Positions 10,240-22,550 of a stretch of DNA of 64,000 nucleotides are shown in pieces. The notes under the pieces were generated by a model. The model did not search any database. It had not been told where the DNA came from and worked only from the letters and a program-made list of their open reading frames with translations. A program made the translations under genes and the position numbers. This DNA is from Amaurobius ferox (lineage: Eukaryota > Arthropoda > Arachnida > Araneae > Amaurobiidae): positions 27,861,362-27,925,361 of the forward strand of contig OX578140.1 in the NCBI GenBank assembly GCA_951213105.1, read 5' to 3'. How positions within the stretch are numbered: the first letter of the stretch is position 1; each line of letters begins with the position of its first letter.

Positions 10240-11003
10240 TCATATAATATTCATAGTAGTATTTATACTTTTGATTTCAAAGATTTGTTTAATGATATTG
10301 ATATATAGATGATCTATATAGAACTAACTATTTTAGGAATTTTTGAAAAATATAAAATCAACCTAAAATATTCGAATTTTCTTTTTAAAAAATTACTTAA
10401 TTTCACTCGCTACGATAACTATATTCAACATGGTGGTACTTTTTTTAAGCAACAGTTTGGTATCCCATAAGGTGGGTGTGCCTCATCATTGTTAGCTAAT
10501 CTGTATTTATTCTTCTATGAAAACAACATTAATCCAAGCTTGCATAATATGTACGTGTTTAGATATCTAGATGGCATATATTATGTGTATCCCTTAATAA
10601 TATCCCTATAGTATTTAACTTTTATCCTAATAACTTACAATTAAATGTAAATAATAATGCCTCTAATGTTGCAAACTTTTTAGATTTAAATTTGGCATTA
10701 AAAAATTGCAATATCGTTATAAACTTATATAATAAATGACAAGATTTTAAATTTAATACATCAAAAATTCTGCATTTTGACTCTTGTTTGCATATATCAA
10801 TTTTTAGAAATATTATAATAAACCAGGTTCTTAGAATCAATAAAATGTGCTATGAAAATTGTAAATTAGTACATTTTATGGAATTATTGAGTACAGGGAC
10901 TAATAATGCATATCCTCCCAAATTCGTTATTAAAATTATCAACTTAGTGTATCAACTTCCTCTCGATAACATCCAAGTCAGCTTTCCCAATTATAGTCGC
11001 TAA
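10240..11003 (+). pseudogene. Reverse-transcriptase pseudogene, clade uncertain
   Basis: One frame, broken by at least three stops, reads LNFTRYDNYIQHGG, then FFKQQFGIP-stop-GGCASSLLANLYLFFYE (about 10,430-10,515), then MYVFRYLDGIYYVYP. These correspond to the RT 'Q-x-x-GIPMGG-x-x-S-x-L-x-A' motif and the catalytic Y-x-D-D box. In the latter the second Asp is Gly (YLDG), so the active site is dead. Downstream, ISIFRNIIINQVLRINKMCY and PPKFVIKIINLVYQLPL stay open to about 11,003. The style is closer to Penelope-like and related RTs than to Jockey-type LINEs, but I would not name the clade. Confidence 0.7.
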
Positions 11004-11705
11004 AAACAACAACAACAGCAAAACAAAAAAAATTATAATTATTTATTAATTATATAAATAAATAAAAATAAAAAATAATAAAATAAACTTTCAAACTGCA
11101 GCCAGTTTGAAACTACGATTTGAGCGCCCTTATAATGGTGTATAGTGGCATTCTCGCTTATCCATTTCTTCTATGAATCCCTTGTTTAGTAAGAATTTTC
11201 ATCGTTACTTCATGTTTGTATTCTATTTTCTTTATACGGGTAATAATCCTGTCTTCTGCTCTGACTCACAGAACGGGTCTGGGAGTGTCGCTGTGAACGT
11301 TCGTACTGCCTCCTAGGTTTATTGCGTCATGTTCATTCCTGTGCTTCTTGTAGATATTTATTATACTGTTGAGGTTGATCGCAGATACACGTGGTGAAAG
11401 CAGAAGTGTTCCTGCCACATGGTAATACAAATTTTCCTAATGTTTTTTATCTTCATTTCTTCATCTTTTGGTGCCTATAGTCTGAGTTTCGACATTTCTA
11501 GTGATGTACTATTGTCCAATATAAAACAAGCATTTGTTTGGGTTATTTAGAACTACATACTCAGACCTGAAGATGAATTTAATTCTTTTTAATCTTCGAA
11601 TTTGGACCGTTGCTGATATTTTTTATTATTGGCATTATGGCAGTGGTTTTGCTTCTATAGTGATGTTAATATTTCACGCTACTCGAATTATTTATTTTTA
11701 ATATT
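11004..11705. other. Noncoding stretch
   Basis: Starts with an A/AAC-rich run (11,003-11,090), which could be the tail of the RT element. The rest (about 11,100-11,700) is moderately complex sequence with no conserved frame that I recognise. Confidence 0.5.
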
Positions 11706-11708
11706 ACT

Positions 11709-11938
<230 letters not shown>

Positions 11939-12184
11939 GATTTTAATTTTAATTATACGATTAAAGTAGTTTCTTGATCACTTCCTTTATGTTTAGAAAA
12001 TTCTACAAAGATTTGTTTTAATTATCACCATTTTTGTTATTGTATCTTGACGTATGGAATCAGGGAACGTGGTATATATTGTCCTTCGAAAGTTAAAAAT
12101 ATGTGGTTAACAGTTTTATAATTAATACAGTTATTAAGTTTTCGTATCTCTTCACCAAAGATTATTAACAACTATATTAAATTC

Positions 12185-12385
12185 ATATTGGAATCGCATA
12201 AAAATAAAGTTCCATTATCTGTGAGCCATTACATATTGTATCTTCTTGCACAATACAAGTAATGGAGCACTTAACTGTTAAAAATATCTTCAAAATAGAA
12301 TTATTTATCTTATTCAAGACTTGTCCATGATGCAGATAAGAAAATGAAACAACATTAAAATCAGCCTGGTTAAAAATGTATTTTA
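12185..12385 (+). repeat. Old repeat block R5, copy 3
   Basis: Contains GAATTATTTATCTTAT and GATGCAGATAAGAAAATGAA in the same order as the other R5 blocks; more diverged. Confidence 0.45.
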
Positions 12386-13655
12386 TTTGTATCTCAGATT
12401 GAAAGATGAATTTAAACACCGAATTATCCTCCACATCAGGAGAAAAATAACTGAAAATATAGTTCTCTTATCTATATAATATATAACTGACGTATATTTA
12501 TATAATATACACTGACTGAGTGAAAGGTCATGTAGCAAAAGGATTAAGTACTTTCACTACATTTATGATCTTGGTTTTGGTGTCGATGGATCTAGTCTCA
12601 AATTTGAAACCAAGGGAAACATCTAAAATTTTAAATATTTTGAATTGGGCTTGATGATGTAGAGGAATGATAAAAGAAACTTAAAACAATTTTACTGAAT
12701 TGTCGAACATTTCATCTCTATCTAGAAGCTTAGCCTAAGTCTCATTCAATCTGCATCAGCTTCCACCACAACGACAATAATCAGATATGTCGAAAATTGC
12801 AATTAGGTGTGACGACCCAAGTGATTTAAAAACATGTACCACTTTGTCTCTCAAAATCAATAAATATACCATTTCCAACCGACAATTAAAACTGGATATC
12901 AATAATTTGTAGTACATAGGTGGCTCATTTAGTGATAAATAACATTTAAGGACGCGCAATGGCGTATCTAGTTTAAAAATAATGTCTTGATCAATTAAGG
13001 CAGATGCATAATTCATCAGCTTCAGTAAAATTATTTATTTCAGGAAATTTATTTTAGAAAGGCCTCTTAAGTTTTTTAGCAATACATTTTCACTAGAGAT
13101 TTAAATTTCAAGTAATGTATAATGGAGTAAGCAACCACAACACTCAACTTTTCAGTTAGTGTATCTTCAAAATTTTAAATTTCAAAGAAGCCCGTGGAAA
13201 TTGAAATAATTTGATATTTTGAATCTTTTATTTACAAATGAATAAGTTATATGCTTTATTTTAAAACTATATAAAATATTTTCAAGTACAATTTTAATTT
13301 ACATTTTTATATGTTTTGCTTATTTTCAAATGATTCAACTATTTAAATGCTTGTTCACTTGAACTCGAAAATTAGGACAATGGAATATCTAAATACATAT
13401 TCTATATGTACTTATGTTAGTTCCAAAACACTTCATATTTTAAGAATACTCTGTGATTAATTAAAAAGAACTGCGTTGTAATTGGACTGCTCCTTATAAT
13501 TTGAGTTTTAATAAATCAATAGAAAAATATTTTTTTCCTCATACACCTGTTACATTACATTTGATTTATTTCTAACATTTTATATATTTTACTAAAATAT
13601 ATAAAAGCTGAACATATTCCACATATTGAATTATTCAACTTAAAACATAAAACAC
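12386..13655. other. AT-rich noncoding stretch
   Basis: No gene, repeat array or structured RNA recognised. The longest open frame (about 86 codons, minus strand, 13,016-12,756) shows no domain. Confidence 0.5.
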
Positions 13656-13659
13656 TTCA

Positions 13660-13805
13660 TTAAGCACTTGGGATATTTTAAAAGCTTATAGAATTATCTG
13701 TCTTAAGTGATTTTTCCACTTTATCAGGGTACACTTGTAGATAAAGAAAAAAAACTACATTACTGATATCAATTAAATGGAATAAATACTTCCTTTTTTC
13801 TGACA
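13660..13805 (+). repeat. Old repeat block R5, copy 4
   Basis: Contains GAATTATCTGTCTTAA, then GGGTACACTTGTAGATAAAG, matching the R5 core in order and orientation. Confidence 0.45.
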
Positions 13806-14131
13806 TAGAAATACATCTTAAATTAATGAATACGCTTTCAAAGCGAAGATTATCAAGACAAAAATATAATTATGCTGCTTACATAAATACAAGAAAATTG
13901 TGATTATTATGTGTAGGTTTACCCAATACATTTAAAACTAAAGTAAAATCAAATCAAAAAGACTGGAATTTAAGCCTGTCAAAGACAAATAAACTGCAAT
14001 TATAAAAAATGAAGTTCCAGTTTATTTTGTTATAATTTTTGTTTAGCAATGAATAGCGCTTCAGTTTGTTAACAATCGCCTTAATTGAAAATTAGCTCTG
14101 TTAGCTTCTGCCACGTTGTCGATATTATAAG

Positions 14132-14210
14132 CAGTAGCGTAGCGTGAGATTTTTGACTGGGCAGGCTGAAAATTTGGCAAAACATTTCGTATTACAAGTG
14201 TAATTTATAT
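14132..14210. mobile_element. Candidate hAT-type transposon terminus
   Basis: The text CAGTAGCGTAGCGTGAGAT followed by GACTGGGCAGGC looks like the start of an arthropod hAT-type element, which commonly begins CAGTGGCGTAGC or similar. No partner end is certain. Confidence 0.3.
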
Positions 14211-14429
14211 TGGAATTCGCACTTTCATACTTTTTATTTCAAAAATATTTATTTATTGGTGGATAAAATGAAGTAATTTTACATAAAAATGCAAAGAATG
14301 GATAAAATGTACGAGATTTTAAAATGTTACTAATGTAAGATGAATACATACAAGATGTAACACTTTAAATATTTTCTTATTTCTAAATTAGATGAACTTT
14401 TACAATCATTTTATTAAATAAAGCCATGG

Positions 14430-14566
14430 TTGCCCATAGAGGAGGTAAATGGGGGTTATACTCCCCCTTGGACATAGACGAGTATGAATACAGTCGATGT
14501 TGTACATCATGTGCTTGAGTTTGCCCCCACCCCCACCCCCTGTAAAAAGTTTTGCAGGTGCCTATG
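14430..14566. mobile_element. Short element with G/C-run ends
   Basis: The left text GCCCATAGAGGAGGTAAA, with GGGGGTTATACTCCCCC inside it, is followed about 90 bp later by CCCCCACCCCCACCCCC and CAGGTGCCTATG. The reverse complement of the right end (CATAGGCACCTG) weakly mirrors the left. It could be a very short MITE. The C-run is the most extreme base composition in this part of the window. Confidence 0.3.
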
Positions 14567-15280
14567 TATGAAATAGAAATATATTAGAATATTTTTCAAG
14601 TGATAGAAAAAGTATATCAGTTTTGTAAATATAAACAACTAGAACTAACGAAAAAAAACTATTCAAAACAGTACACCGAAAATGGATGAGAAATATATGT
14701 GGAACATAAGATTAGTTGAAAATCACTGTTGTCAACAGTGTCCTTAAACAATTTTGTTTACTAATTATTTACAAATACTGCACTTTGAAAACTTAAAAAT
14801 ATATTTACCACAATATACTAAAAATCTGCTAGAAAATTACCAATAGCTTTTTATAGTGCACAAAAAGAAGATACGCAAAGCATATATTAAATTAAACTCT
14901 TAATTATGGCCGTAATATCGTTAAGTCGTGAAACGTAAAAACACATTGCGTTGTGTGCTGCTTAAACCCACCATATTTATCTTTACTGCGAGTTCCTGGA
15001 ATAGAATGCATTACCATACTACCACAATTAATTGCATCATTTTAACTTTAGAATTAAATCATTTATTAACAACAATTGGTTGATTATTAAATTAGTTACA
15101 ACAATTATATTATTACTATTTGTGGAGGAGATTGCAAATGTGAGAATAGTTAAGTTAAAAATGCCTAAACTGCATTGATGACTTTTATAATTTTTGATAA
15201 TAGGAACACATACCTCCGATTTCGTCTTTTTACATTGACAAAGCCACATTTGGTTCTGTTGGTTCTGTTTCATCAGTGTA
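14567..15280. other. AT-rich noncoding stretch
   Basis: Nothing recognisable. A minus-strand frame at 15,273-15,037 begins MKQNQQNQMWLCQCKK and runs over a good-looking 5' splice-type word (GAG/GTATGT on the minus strand, near 15,215). It is discussed with the GC-richer patch next to it. Confidence 0.4.
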
Positions 15281-15560
15281 AACCGTACTGTACCAACTCA
15301 CGGTGTGGTACGCCGTCTCGTACAGAAGTCGATCACTGAACACGAATCAATCTGACCACATCTTAACTGCATCGTCAGTCGTACAAACTGGAAGTCTGGT
15401 GCTCTGGCTTCACTGCGACTCTTGATGCTCCGATTGCTCTTGTCGAACTCGAACTCTCGGACTCTGCTGCTGTTGAACTCTCTTACTGAAACGTTCCATA
15501 GCTACAGAAGCATGATCTATAAATAGAGCTAGACACAGAGAGAGAGAGATAATGGCCACG
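15280..15560. other. GC-richer patch; candidate LTR or promoter region
   Basis: About 270 bp of near-50% GC in a roughly 30% GC neighbourhood, rich in CTCGAACTCG-type words. It includes TATAAATAG (about 15,519-15,527), a GAANNTTC-type word (GAAACGTTCC) and a (GA)n run (15,539-15,549). On the minus strand it leads into a Met-initiated frame and a GTATGT donor-like word. It could be a solo LTR fragment or a host first exon with its promoter. I cannot choose between them. Confidence 0.35.
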
Positions 15561-15904
15561 TTAATAATTAGTCATTTATATTCTGGTGTGCCCAAGATAT
15601 TTAAATCCTTAAAAAATTGCAATGTGAAATTTCGTCCCGTATTTAATGTACCTAATTTCAACAATTATTTAAAAAATGTTGATATTTTGACACTTAAAAT
15701 TAAAAATTTCTTATTTTTTACTCTTAAATGTGTCATTCTCATATGAAATTTGCTTTAATAAATGCTTGGATAACTTGACATCCATATTTTATTGTAGCTT
15801 CTTTAATGTAATGAATACATTAATAACTATACATAATTTACAACCAGCAAATATTTTACATGAAAATTTCTTCATAACTAATATTTCGTCATGTCTGCTT
15901 TCAT
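15561..15904. other. AT-rich noncoding stretch
   Basis: Open frames of about 60 codons without any domain; nothing supported. Confidence 0.5.
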
Positions 15905-16180
15905 TTCTTTAACAAGTTAAATAATGTGACATTTCTTAGAATAGAGCACAAGTGTATGCGACAATTAATGAAGTGTATACAACATATAATGAAGGACATC
16001 GTAAATTTCACCAATTCTCACGAGCTTTGGAATATAATTATTTGTCTTAATGAAGGTTTCACTTTCGATCGATGGTCACTTGAAGATAACTAAATAAAGC
16101 ATTAGGAAAATCAACTATAGGTAATTGAGTTCGTCTGGCACGAAACACAGGACTTCAGTCAACGAACCAGTTATAAGAAT
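15905..16180 (+). repeat. Old repeat block R5, copy 5
   Basis: The clearest partner of the 5.4-kb copy. Shared ordered words are CTTTAACAAG, GAGCACAAG, ATTATTTGTCTTAATGAAGG, GGTCACTTG, AAAATCAACT and GACTTCAGTCA. Confidence 0.6.
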
Positions 16181-18920
16181 AATAAAATGTTTTCTACTAA
16201 ATAAAATAATTTTTGGAGTGCATAAATATAATAAATTCGGCTAACAAACATTTCAATGTTAATTGGTGAAGTTTAGTTAAATAATATGTGAAGATAATTG
16301 AGAGTTTCAAATTAAATATTATTTTTTACAAGTAGTATTATTCGTTCTTTTTTTTTGTCATATTGCATTATTGTTGCCAAACATTTTACCACACTATAGT
16401 TTTTATTAAATGGCTTTCTTCTTAATGGTTTGTTGTCTGGATCTGCTATATATAGAGACTAGATGATAACTGGAATATCTATTCAGTACCAAATTCGAGA
16501 GGAGGTAAGATAGGTTCACTACGAATTTACTCTTCTGGATCGTCTTCCATCTCCGATTAAAATATTTTCATTTGACTTAAAACATGTATTTCGCTAGATT
16601 GGCTTTAAATAGAGCTTAGATGATAACTGATATAAATTTAGCATCAATATTCTGGATAAGTTAGAGTGGTTTACTAATATTTCTGAGGTTTATTATGTAT
16701 TCAATATTTTCTGACTTCAGAAAAAGGTTTTACTGTTTGAATGAAACTATAACAAAAAAATCAGTGCCCCCCACACTGTAAAAAATCAGGGGGATCAAAC
16801 TGTGAGATTAAAAGATGCAGGAATAGACCCAATTGTAGAATTTTTTTCAGCTCCGACAGAACTGACCAAGGTTACGATGAACCATTCAAAATCTGAAAAG
16901 TAATAAGATGTGGAGTTTACCTTCAGGGTAAAGTAAGGGGAGCCAACAAAGTGCTGATGCAACAGACAGAATATTTTCTTTCAAATGGACGCAACTTCAA
17001 TTTTCGAGAGCTATTTTTTAGATTTTTCTGGCATTTGCGGAAAAACCCACTGTTGTTAAGAGACGACAGTAAGGTTAAAACGAGTCTTGATATGATTTTT
17101 AAAAGGTTTCGTAATAAATGTTTTCTGACATGGTCAAATATATTCATTCGGGTGTAATAATTTCCGATACAGATTGTGTTCTAAATCAATTCAGTGATGT
17201 GAAACAATGGGCCTGCTTCTAAACAGCTATCCACTCCTAGTAAAAGTATAATCACTACAATATATTCTAAATATTTTGGGGGAAGTGAAATCAAGAATGG
17301 AGCTCATTGTTACTTTCTCATACTATGTAATATAGTACGAATAGTATAGAGAAAGAATTGTTTTCACAAAAAATTCGAATTCGAGATGTTGATGCCAATA
17401 TATATTTTAAGACCTACTGAACATATTTTGACTATTTTTAAAGTGATGTTCGTCTATCTGTCTGTCTGTCTGTGATCGATTTTTTGTGTACACGATATCG
17501 GCTACAAATATTAATGGTTTTTACGAAACGTCACATCCGGCTGTGTTACTATAAAATATAGAACTAGATAGAATGTTGTTTTTAAATTCGACCGAAAACT
17601 TCGAAATGCATTCGAAATTTTAAATGTTTTTAACACTGAAGCATAGGACAAAATTTAACATAATAAGGCATAAAAGGATTTAATTATGGCTCAGTGGTTC
17701 TTAGTTCTCTGACTTAAAAGTCCCAATCATCATTGGGAAATAGCCGCGATACAATTTTTTGTTAGTAACGTCATTAGCTTTCCTCGGGTACAAGTAATCC
17801 ACCCTCCGAGGGTTCATTGTGAGGTATGGTATCGATCGAAAGATATTTTGAAGCCCGTTAAAGTGAAGGGTAACACGCTATAATTGTAATCATTTGAACC
17901 CACAATTCCAATTTTTCTTTTTGTTTTTGTTAAATTAAAAAAAATATCTACTAAAATAGATTCTGATATGAGAAATTCAAGTTGGCCCACAATCCATTCA
18001 ATCAAAAATGTTTAAATTGATATTAAATTATAGCTTTTAAATATATAGATACGTTTCAATAAATTATGAATGCCAGTTTTCTGTATAGTTTTTAAGAAAC
18101 AGCACATAATCCCCAAAATCATGTACAATTCAATAGATTCTGTCAAATGAACTTTGGCAGAATGTTTTACGAAATTCCTTTCAAATTACTCACCATCTTA
18201 ATGAGGTACATTACTTAATGTTCAGTTACTCAATATAATAAGCATATCTTATCTTCAACATATTTTTAAAGTTAATTTAAATAGCATATGCGAGGGAAAA
18301 TTGGAAAAATAAAGAACATCGACATTTTATTTTACGGTTCATGGAGTCATATTTTCCTTAAATGATTAAACTGAAATCCATTAATATTTTTTGTTCCACG
18401 ATTTAACTAAGATATATAGCGTTCAATGTCATCCTTTTATTAAAATTTACTGTTTGAAGATATTAAATTCTGGTAAGGTGTTCTTCAAGAAAAATTTAAT
18501 TATATGACGCAGAGCCATCTTTTATAGGCTACATAGATTATTTTTAATTCAATTTAAATCACTCGATATCTCTACCGAGTAATATATTTTTTTAATTTTG
18601 AAATATATTTACAAATTATGTAAATTGCATTGCATGAAATGTTTACTTATAACTGTAGACACAAATTTAAATTATATTAAAATCTAAAAGTTGTTTATTT
18701 AGAAATCAGTGTACTTTAGCGATGTATTGATATTATGGATTCGAAGTAAATGCCAATCTTGTCAATTTCAACTTTACAAAATATTCTGGTATATTTGCTA
18801 TAAATATTTCTGTAGTTTGTATATTGCAGTTGCAATTCAGAACAAAAGAAAAGTTTCATTTTATATTCTTCGGTTTAAAAATGTAATTTTAATTTTTGCA
18901 GTACAAATGACAGCATTAAG
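16181..18920. other. Noncoding stretch, one dispersed-repeat-like patch
   Basis: No gene recognised. Around 17,360-17,640 the text (AATTCGAATTCGAGATG, then CTGTCTGTCTGTCTGTGATC) has the style of the R1/R2 families but I could not align it fully. The plus-strand frame at 16,951-17,157 and the minus frame opposite it show no domain. A TGATAACTG word pair near 16,460 and 16,625 is too short to call a repeat. Confidence 0.45.
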
Positions 18921-18923
18921 TAT

Positions 18924-19473
18924 TGTTACGAACGTGTAAGATGTCGTTCCTCACTGGAGTCTCTTTTTAGATTAAAAGGACAAAACACCCGTAGAGGTAA
19001 TTTTTCCCATGGCAGGAATCCATGGTTGCCATATGCTCAAGTTCGGAGCAGGGGTTGTCAGATTGACAATTTATCGTTAATTTGGCGACTTTTCTAAGGT
19101 TTAAAACACTCTTCAAATAACACATATTCTACGAGATATGTGAGATTTCTAGAAATTTCTAAAGAGAGTCTTTAGAAATTAGTCATCATTCAGTTGTAAA
19201 GTAGGTGCTGAGATACAAGCTATATTTAACTGCGACTCACGTCAATGTTTTGAGAAAAGTAGTGGATGTTTTGTGAAATGAGATGGATACCTTAATGTTT
19301 TGAGAATAGTATTGGCTATTTTGTGAAACTATTGGATCATTTAAGTGCTGTTTCACTGTATAATGTTTGTGTTTACACTGTGCTTGTGAATAAACATGTT
19401 CGTTATCCAGGAATTTGGAGTCACTCTTGTCTCCAGAGCCCACACCAACGATTACTGAAGACACGTCGTAACA
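18924..19473 (+). mobile_element. Solo LTR, retrovirus-like (Gypsy-type) retrotransposon
   Basis: The segment starts TGTTACGAACGTG and ends CACGTCGTAACA, an imperfect inverted pair with canonical TG...CA ends. It is 550 bp long, with an AATAAA polyadenylation signal about 85 bp before the end (about 19,389) in the plus orientation. There is no second LTR, primer-binding site or gag-pol reading in the neighbourhood, so it reads as a solo LTR. A clear 4-6-bp target duplication is not visible (AGTAT left, ATATA right). The Gypsy-type label rests only on end sequence and length. Confidence 0.6.
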
Positions 19474-19479
19474 ATATAA

Positions 19480-19914
19480 AGAAAAAACATGTTTTCTTTT
19501 CTGATTTATAAAACATGTCTTTAATCTCTTACTCCGCCACTCAAACAGTTACTGCAAGCCCTCGGGCCAGTCGAGTGGTCTAAGCCTTCAACCTGAATAT
19601 TTTACTCAGACTCATTCATTCAGTTGCCGCATCGAGGAATGTTACTCATGGATTCCCTAAAGAGCATGGGTTCCCTAAAGATCATGGATTCCCTAAGATA
19701 CATACGAGATATTTCCCTAAAATACATCGTATTACCGGTATATGGAAGGAAAAGTTTGGATCAAATATCCCGCGGTAACATTTAACAACTCTTCATTTTA
19801 AGCATCCCTGCTATGAATCATTCATGTTTTCAATAATGTATGTATTCCTGAATCAGCGCCCCAATATATATGAAACAAATTGAGTTAAGCAAGAAACATT
19901 TTCAATATGAGGAA

Positions 19915-19917
<3 letters not shown>
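19480..19917. other. Noncoding stretch with a tRNA-like A-box word
   Basis: Contains GAGTGGTCTAAGCC (about 19,574-19,587), resembling the D-arm of a Leu/Ser tRNA. No B box or acceptor stem follows. Further on there are three near-copies of GGATTCCCTAAAG-type text (19,649-19,700). Confidence 0.4.

Positions 19918-19918
<1 letters not shown>

Positions 19919-19974
<56 letters not shown>
19919..19974. repeat. (TA)n microsatellite
   Basis: Uninterrupted TA repeats of about 56 bp. Confidence 0.95.
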
Positions 19975-19977
<3 letters not shown>

Positions 19978-20169
19978 GTTGAATGGTCATAAAATTAGTC
20001 ATAAACTCATAAACTATTTTTTATGTCCTTTTCACAAGCAGTCGATGATCCCAGAGGATAATTTGTAGGAATATGTAATGCAACAAGATGCCAGAATATT
20101 TTATACAGAATATTAATATAATTTATATTTTACTACAATGCACTTCAGTAATATATCATGAATGATATA

Positions 20170-20320
20170 TATTAAAGCTCTCGGAGGCTAAATTCTATCT
20201 CAAAGATCTCCCATCATCCTCTAGTACTATTATTGATTATCTAAAGAGAAATCTGCAGCATTATCCGGTTTAACAGCTAGAAATCGGTTTCACGTTCTAG
20301 GGATCTATGATAGGTTATCT
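20170..20320 (+). repeat. Old repeat block R6, copy 1
   Basis: Shares ordered words with 48.53-48.65 kb: CTCTAGTACTATTATTGATTA against CTATTATACTATTAATTA, then CATTATCCGGTTTA against CGTCATCCGTTTTA, then CGGTTTCACGTTCT against GGGTTTCAGATTCT. Confidence 0.45.
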
Positions 20321-20582
20321 GTTTTGCGATATTATTCAGTTAATTTAAATTAATGCTGGATAACTGATTGGAACTGTTCACTTCATGAACGATATATAAT
20401 GTATTACAATATTTAATGAATAATCTAGAACTTTATTGTGTAGATTCCAATATTTTGCAGGAAACAGCGAACTAAAAACGCGCCCATAAAATTTTTAAAC
20501 CCTTTTGCATCGGTATGGCATTGAATTGTGTTCAGAAATACTGTATAGGAAAGTGAAAAACCGTTAAACTTTAATAATCAAG

Positions 20583-21225
20583 CGGGGAAAAGAACATTTG
20601 GGGTTCTCGTCAATACATCGCGCCACTTCTGCTTTTCACTCTCGATCTGTGACCAAAGTTAAACGTCAATTAAACCTATGTTTTCAGCTAAATTTCTTTC
20701 CACTATGTGAAGCACAAAGATTCTTCTTGGCATTTCATGAACCTTAAACCTTTCAGGTATTTTCCATTGATTAAATCCACTTTCCTGCTCCAATATGGAC
20801 TGGTTATCTGGTCGGGTTAAGAGAAGACAGCATACACAAAATGCAGACTTTTTAGAAGGGGAATAAACCAGCCATGAGCGAGCCACTTCTTCACCACGAC
20901 CATGTCCTAATTTCTTCTTGAACCAGTTTTTGTTCATTGAGCGATTATTTGTTGGTGGCCCCTCACTGTTCTGAAAATGCTTTGAACCCAGCATTATTAT
21001 TTCTATTCTCAATGCGTCAGACAGAATTGCTTTCCCAGTTTTTCTGTCGAAATTCAGAAATCCGATGTCATGCTGTCCAATCACTCCTGGTTCTGGTATA
21101 CCAATTTGAGGCTCTGCAACACTGTCTAGTTTACTAGGGTCAGTCCAGTCAGAGTCATCAGGTGAAATCGCGGCAATAAATTTAATATCACCACTACCAT
21201 CCTTTTTCCCTCTTCCAATATCCAA
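20583..21225 (-). pseudogene. hAT transposase fragment with ZMYM/TTF-type zinc-finger region (minus)
   Basis: The open frame of 188 residues (21,225-20,659) contains GVIGQHDIGFLNFDRKTGKA. It then has RGEEVARSWLVYSPSKKSAF followed by CVCCLL, the TTF/MYM-type zinc-finger style found at the N-terminus of a large animal hAT group. It ends with GFNQWKIPERFKVHEMP and NLAENIGLIDV. Homology to the plus-strand copy continues after the stop to about 20,583 (AEKQKW-type text and VLTRT), then is lost. This is therefore an N-terminal piece without the catalytic domain. It is better preserved than the corresponding part of the plus copy. The two copies are inverted relative to one another with a Penelope-like element between them. 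Confidence 0.8.
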
Positions 21226-21495
21226 TACTTGTTATGTCCTCTTGTTATGGCCAAATTATAATTTATACAAAGTTCGAAGATAAATACTTCAAAAAACTGT
21301 TTAAAAAATATAATAAGTATTTTAGAAAAAAATTATAAATTAATGTAACTGTAGAAAGGTTTAACATGCAAGGAATCTAGAACGAGTCGCTAGGCATAAC
21401 TTAAGACCTGAAAAGAGTCAAAATTACAAATAATAGAACGATATAAGTAAATAAAAAGGGATTCATAAAGTAAGATAGAATGGGTGTTATTACAG
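21226..21495. other. Noncoding spacer
   Basis: AT-rich sequence between the hAT fragment and the Penelope-like remnant; nothing recognised. Confidence 0.5.
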
Positions 21496-21499
21496 CTAA

Positions 21500-22460
21500 T
21501 TAAAAGAAAATATTTTTAAAAAGGGAGCGAAAATTATCTTTATTCACGAATTGGGCAAGGGCAGTCGTTAAGTTACAATTTTTAATGTATCTTGCATGTT
21601 CGGGCAAACGGATACCATCCGTACGTTTAGTACTACCGATATAAAATTTATAGACATTATCCGGAAAAAGAAGGGGCACAACGTGCTCCCCAGCAAGATT
21701 TTTAATGTTAACATTATCCTTAAATTTATCAGTTCGAATACGATTGAACAAGTTAGTAACAGCTGAATGAGCGGGTTTAAATTTAAATTCAGTACAAAAA
21801 TATTAATAAGTGGACGAAAGATTTTAGGATGGTCAGGACAGCTAACTTTAAACTGTAAACGATCATTAATAAGAATAAGACTAGAAAAGGGTTGTAAAAA
21901 TGTTTGACGAATTTTATAGAAGATATTATAAATAAACTCATAAAAGTAACCTGCATCTTAACAGAGTTTAAAAATTAAATCAATTTCATTATTTAAAAAG
22001 TAATAGTAGAACTAACATTAAAAGCGCGATTAAAATATGCAATGAAGGAAGCCTTTTCAGAAGAAATGAGGTGAAACGAATTAGCTGGAATGCACGTGTT
22101 CGTAAACGTGGGTTTGCGAGAAACAGAAGACTGAAAATTAGAAGAGTTATGGGAAGCAATAACATCTACAAAAGGTAAGGAGCAGTTGGATTTATGCTCT
22201 ACAGTAAAATTAATAGAGGGATAAACATCATTGACCAAATCAAGCAAATTGAGAAAATCATTTAAACTATGGTTCCCTTTTATAAACACATCATCAACAT
22301 AACGTTGTCAAAGAATAGGTTTAGGGGATAAAAAAGGCAAAATCTCGTTCTCGAATTCCTGCAAAATCGCTTCTGCAAGTATACCAGAAATTGGGCTACC
22401 CATTTGAACTTCGTATAAATTATAATTTAAATTTTTCTGATCCACCATTTTATGCGGCTG
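21500..22460 (-). pseudogene. Penelope-like element: RT plus GIY-YIG endonuclease remnant
   Basis: Read on the minus strand, the RT core appears first: VQMGSPISGILAEAILQEFE (about 22,415-22,355), then a stop, then QRYVDDVFIKGN with an intact YVDD catalytic box (about 22,300-22,265). The RT C-terminal part follows: DVYPSINFTVEHKSNCSLPF, then SRKPTFTNTCIPANSFH. After a frameshifted gap, the frame at 21,751-21,500 gives NVYKFYIGSTKRTDGIRLPE followed by HARYIKNCNLTTALAQFV. That is a GIY-YIG endonuclease with the YIG and R-x-x-E-H residues visible. RT fused to a C-terminal GIY-YIG is diagnostic of Penelope-like elements. The copy is 5'-truncated and has stops, so it is inactive. Confidence 0.88.
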
Positions 22461-22550
22461 ACAATTTCATGATATGCAAATTTTACTTAACAGTATTTGG
22501 AGTGTATTTAAGCACGTTGGCATCTATTTCCATCTATTTCTAATTGTATC

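Noticed and set aside
19560..19600. A tRNA-Leu/Ser gene suggested by GAGTGGTCTAAGCC.
   Set aside because: No B box or acceptor stem follows within the required distance.
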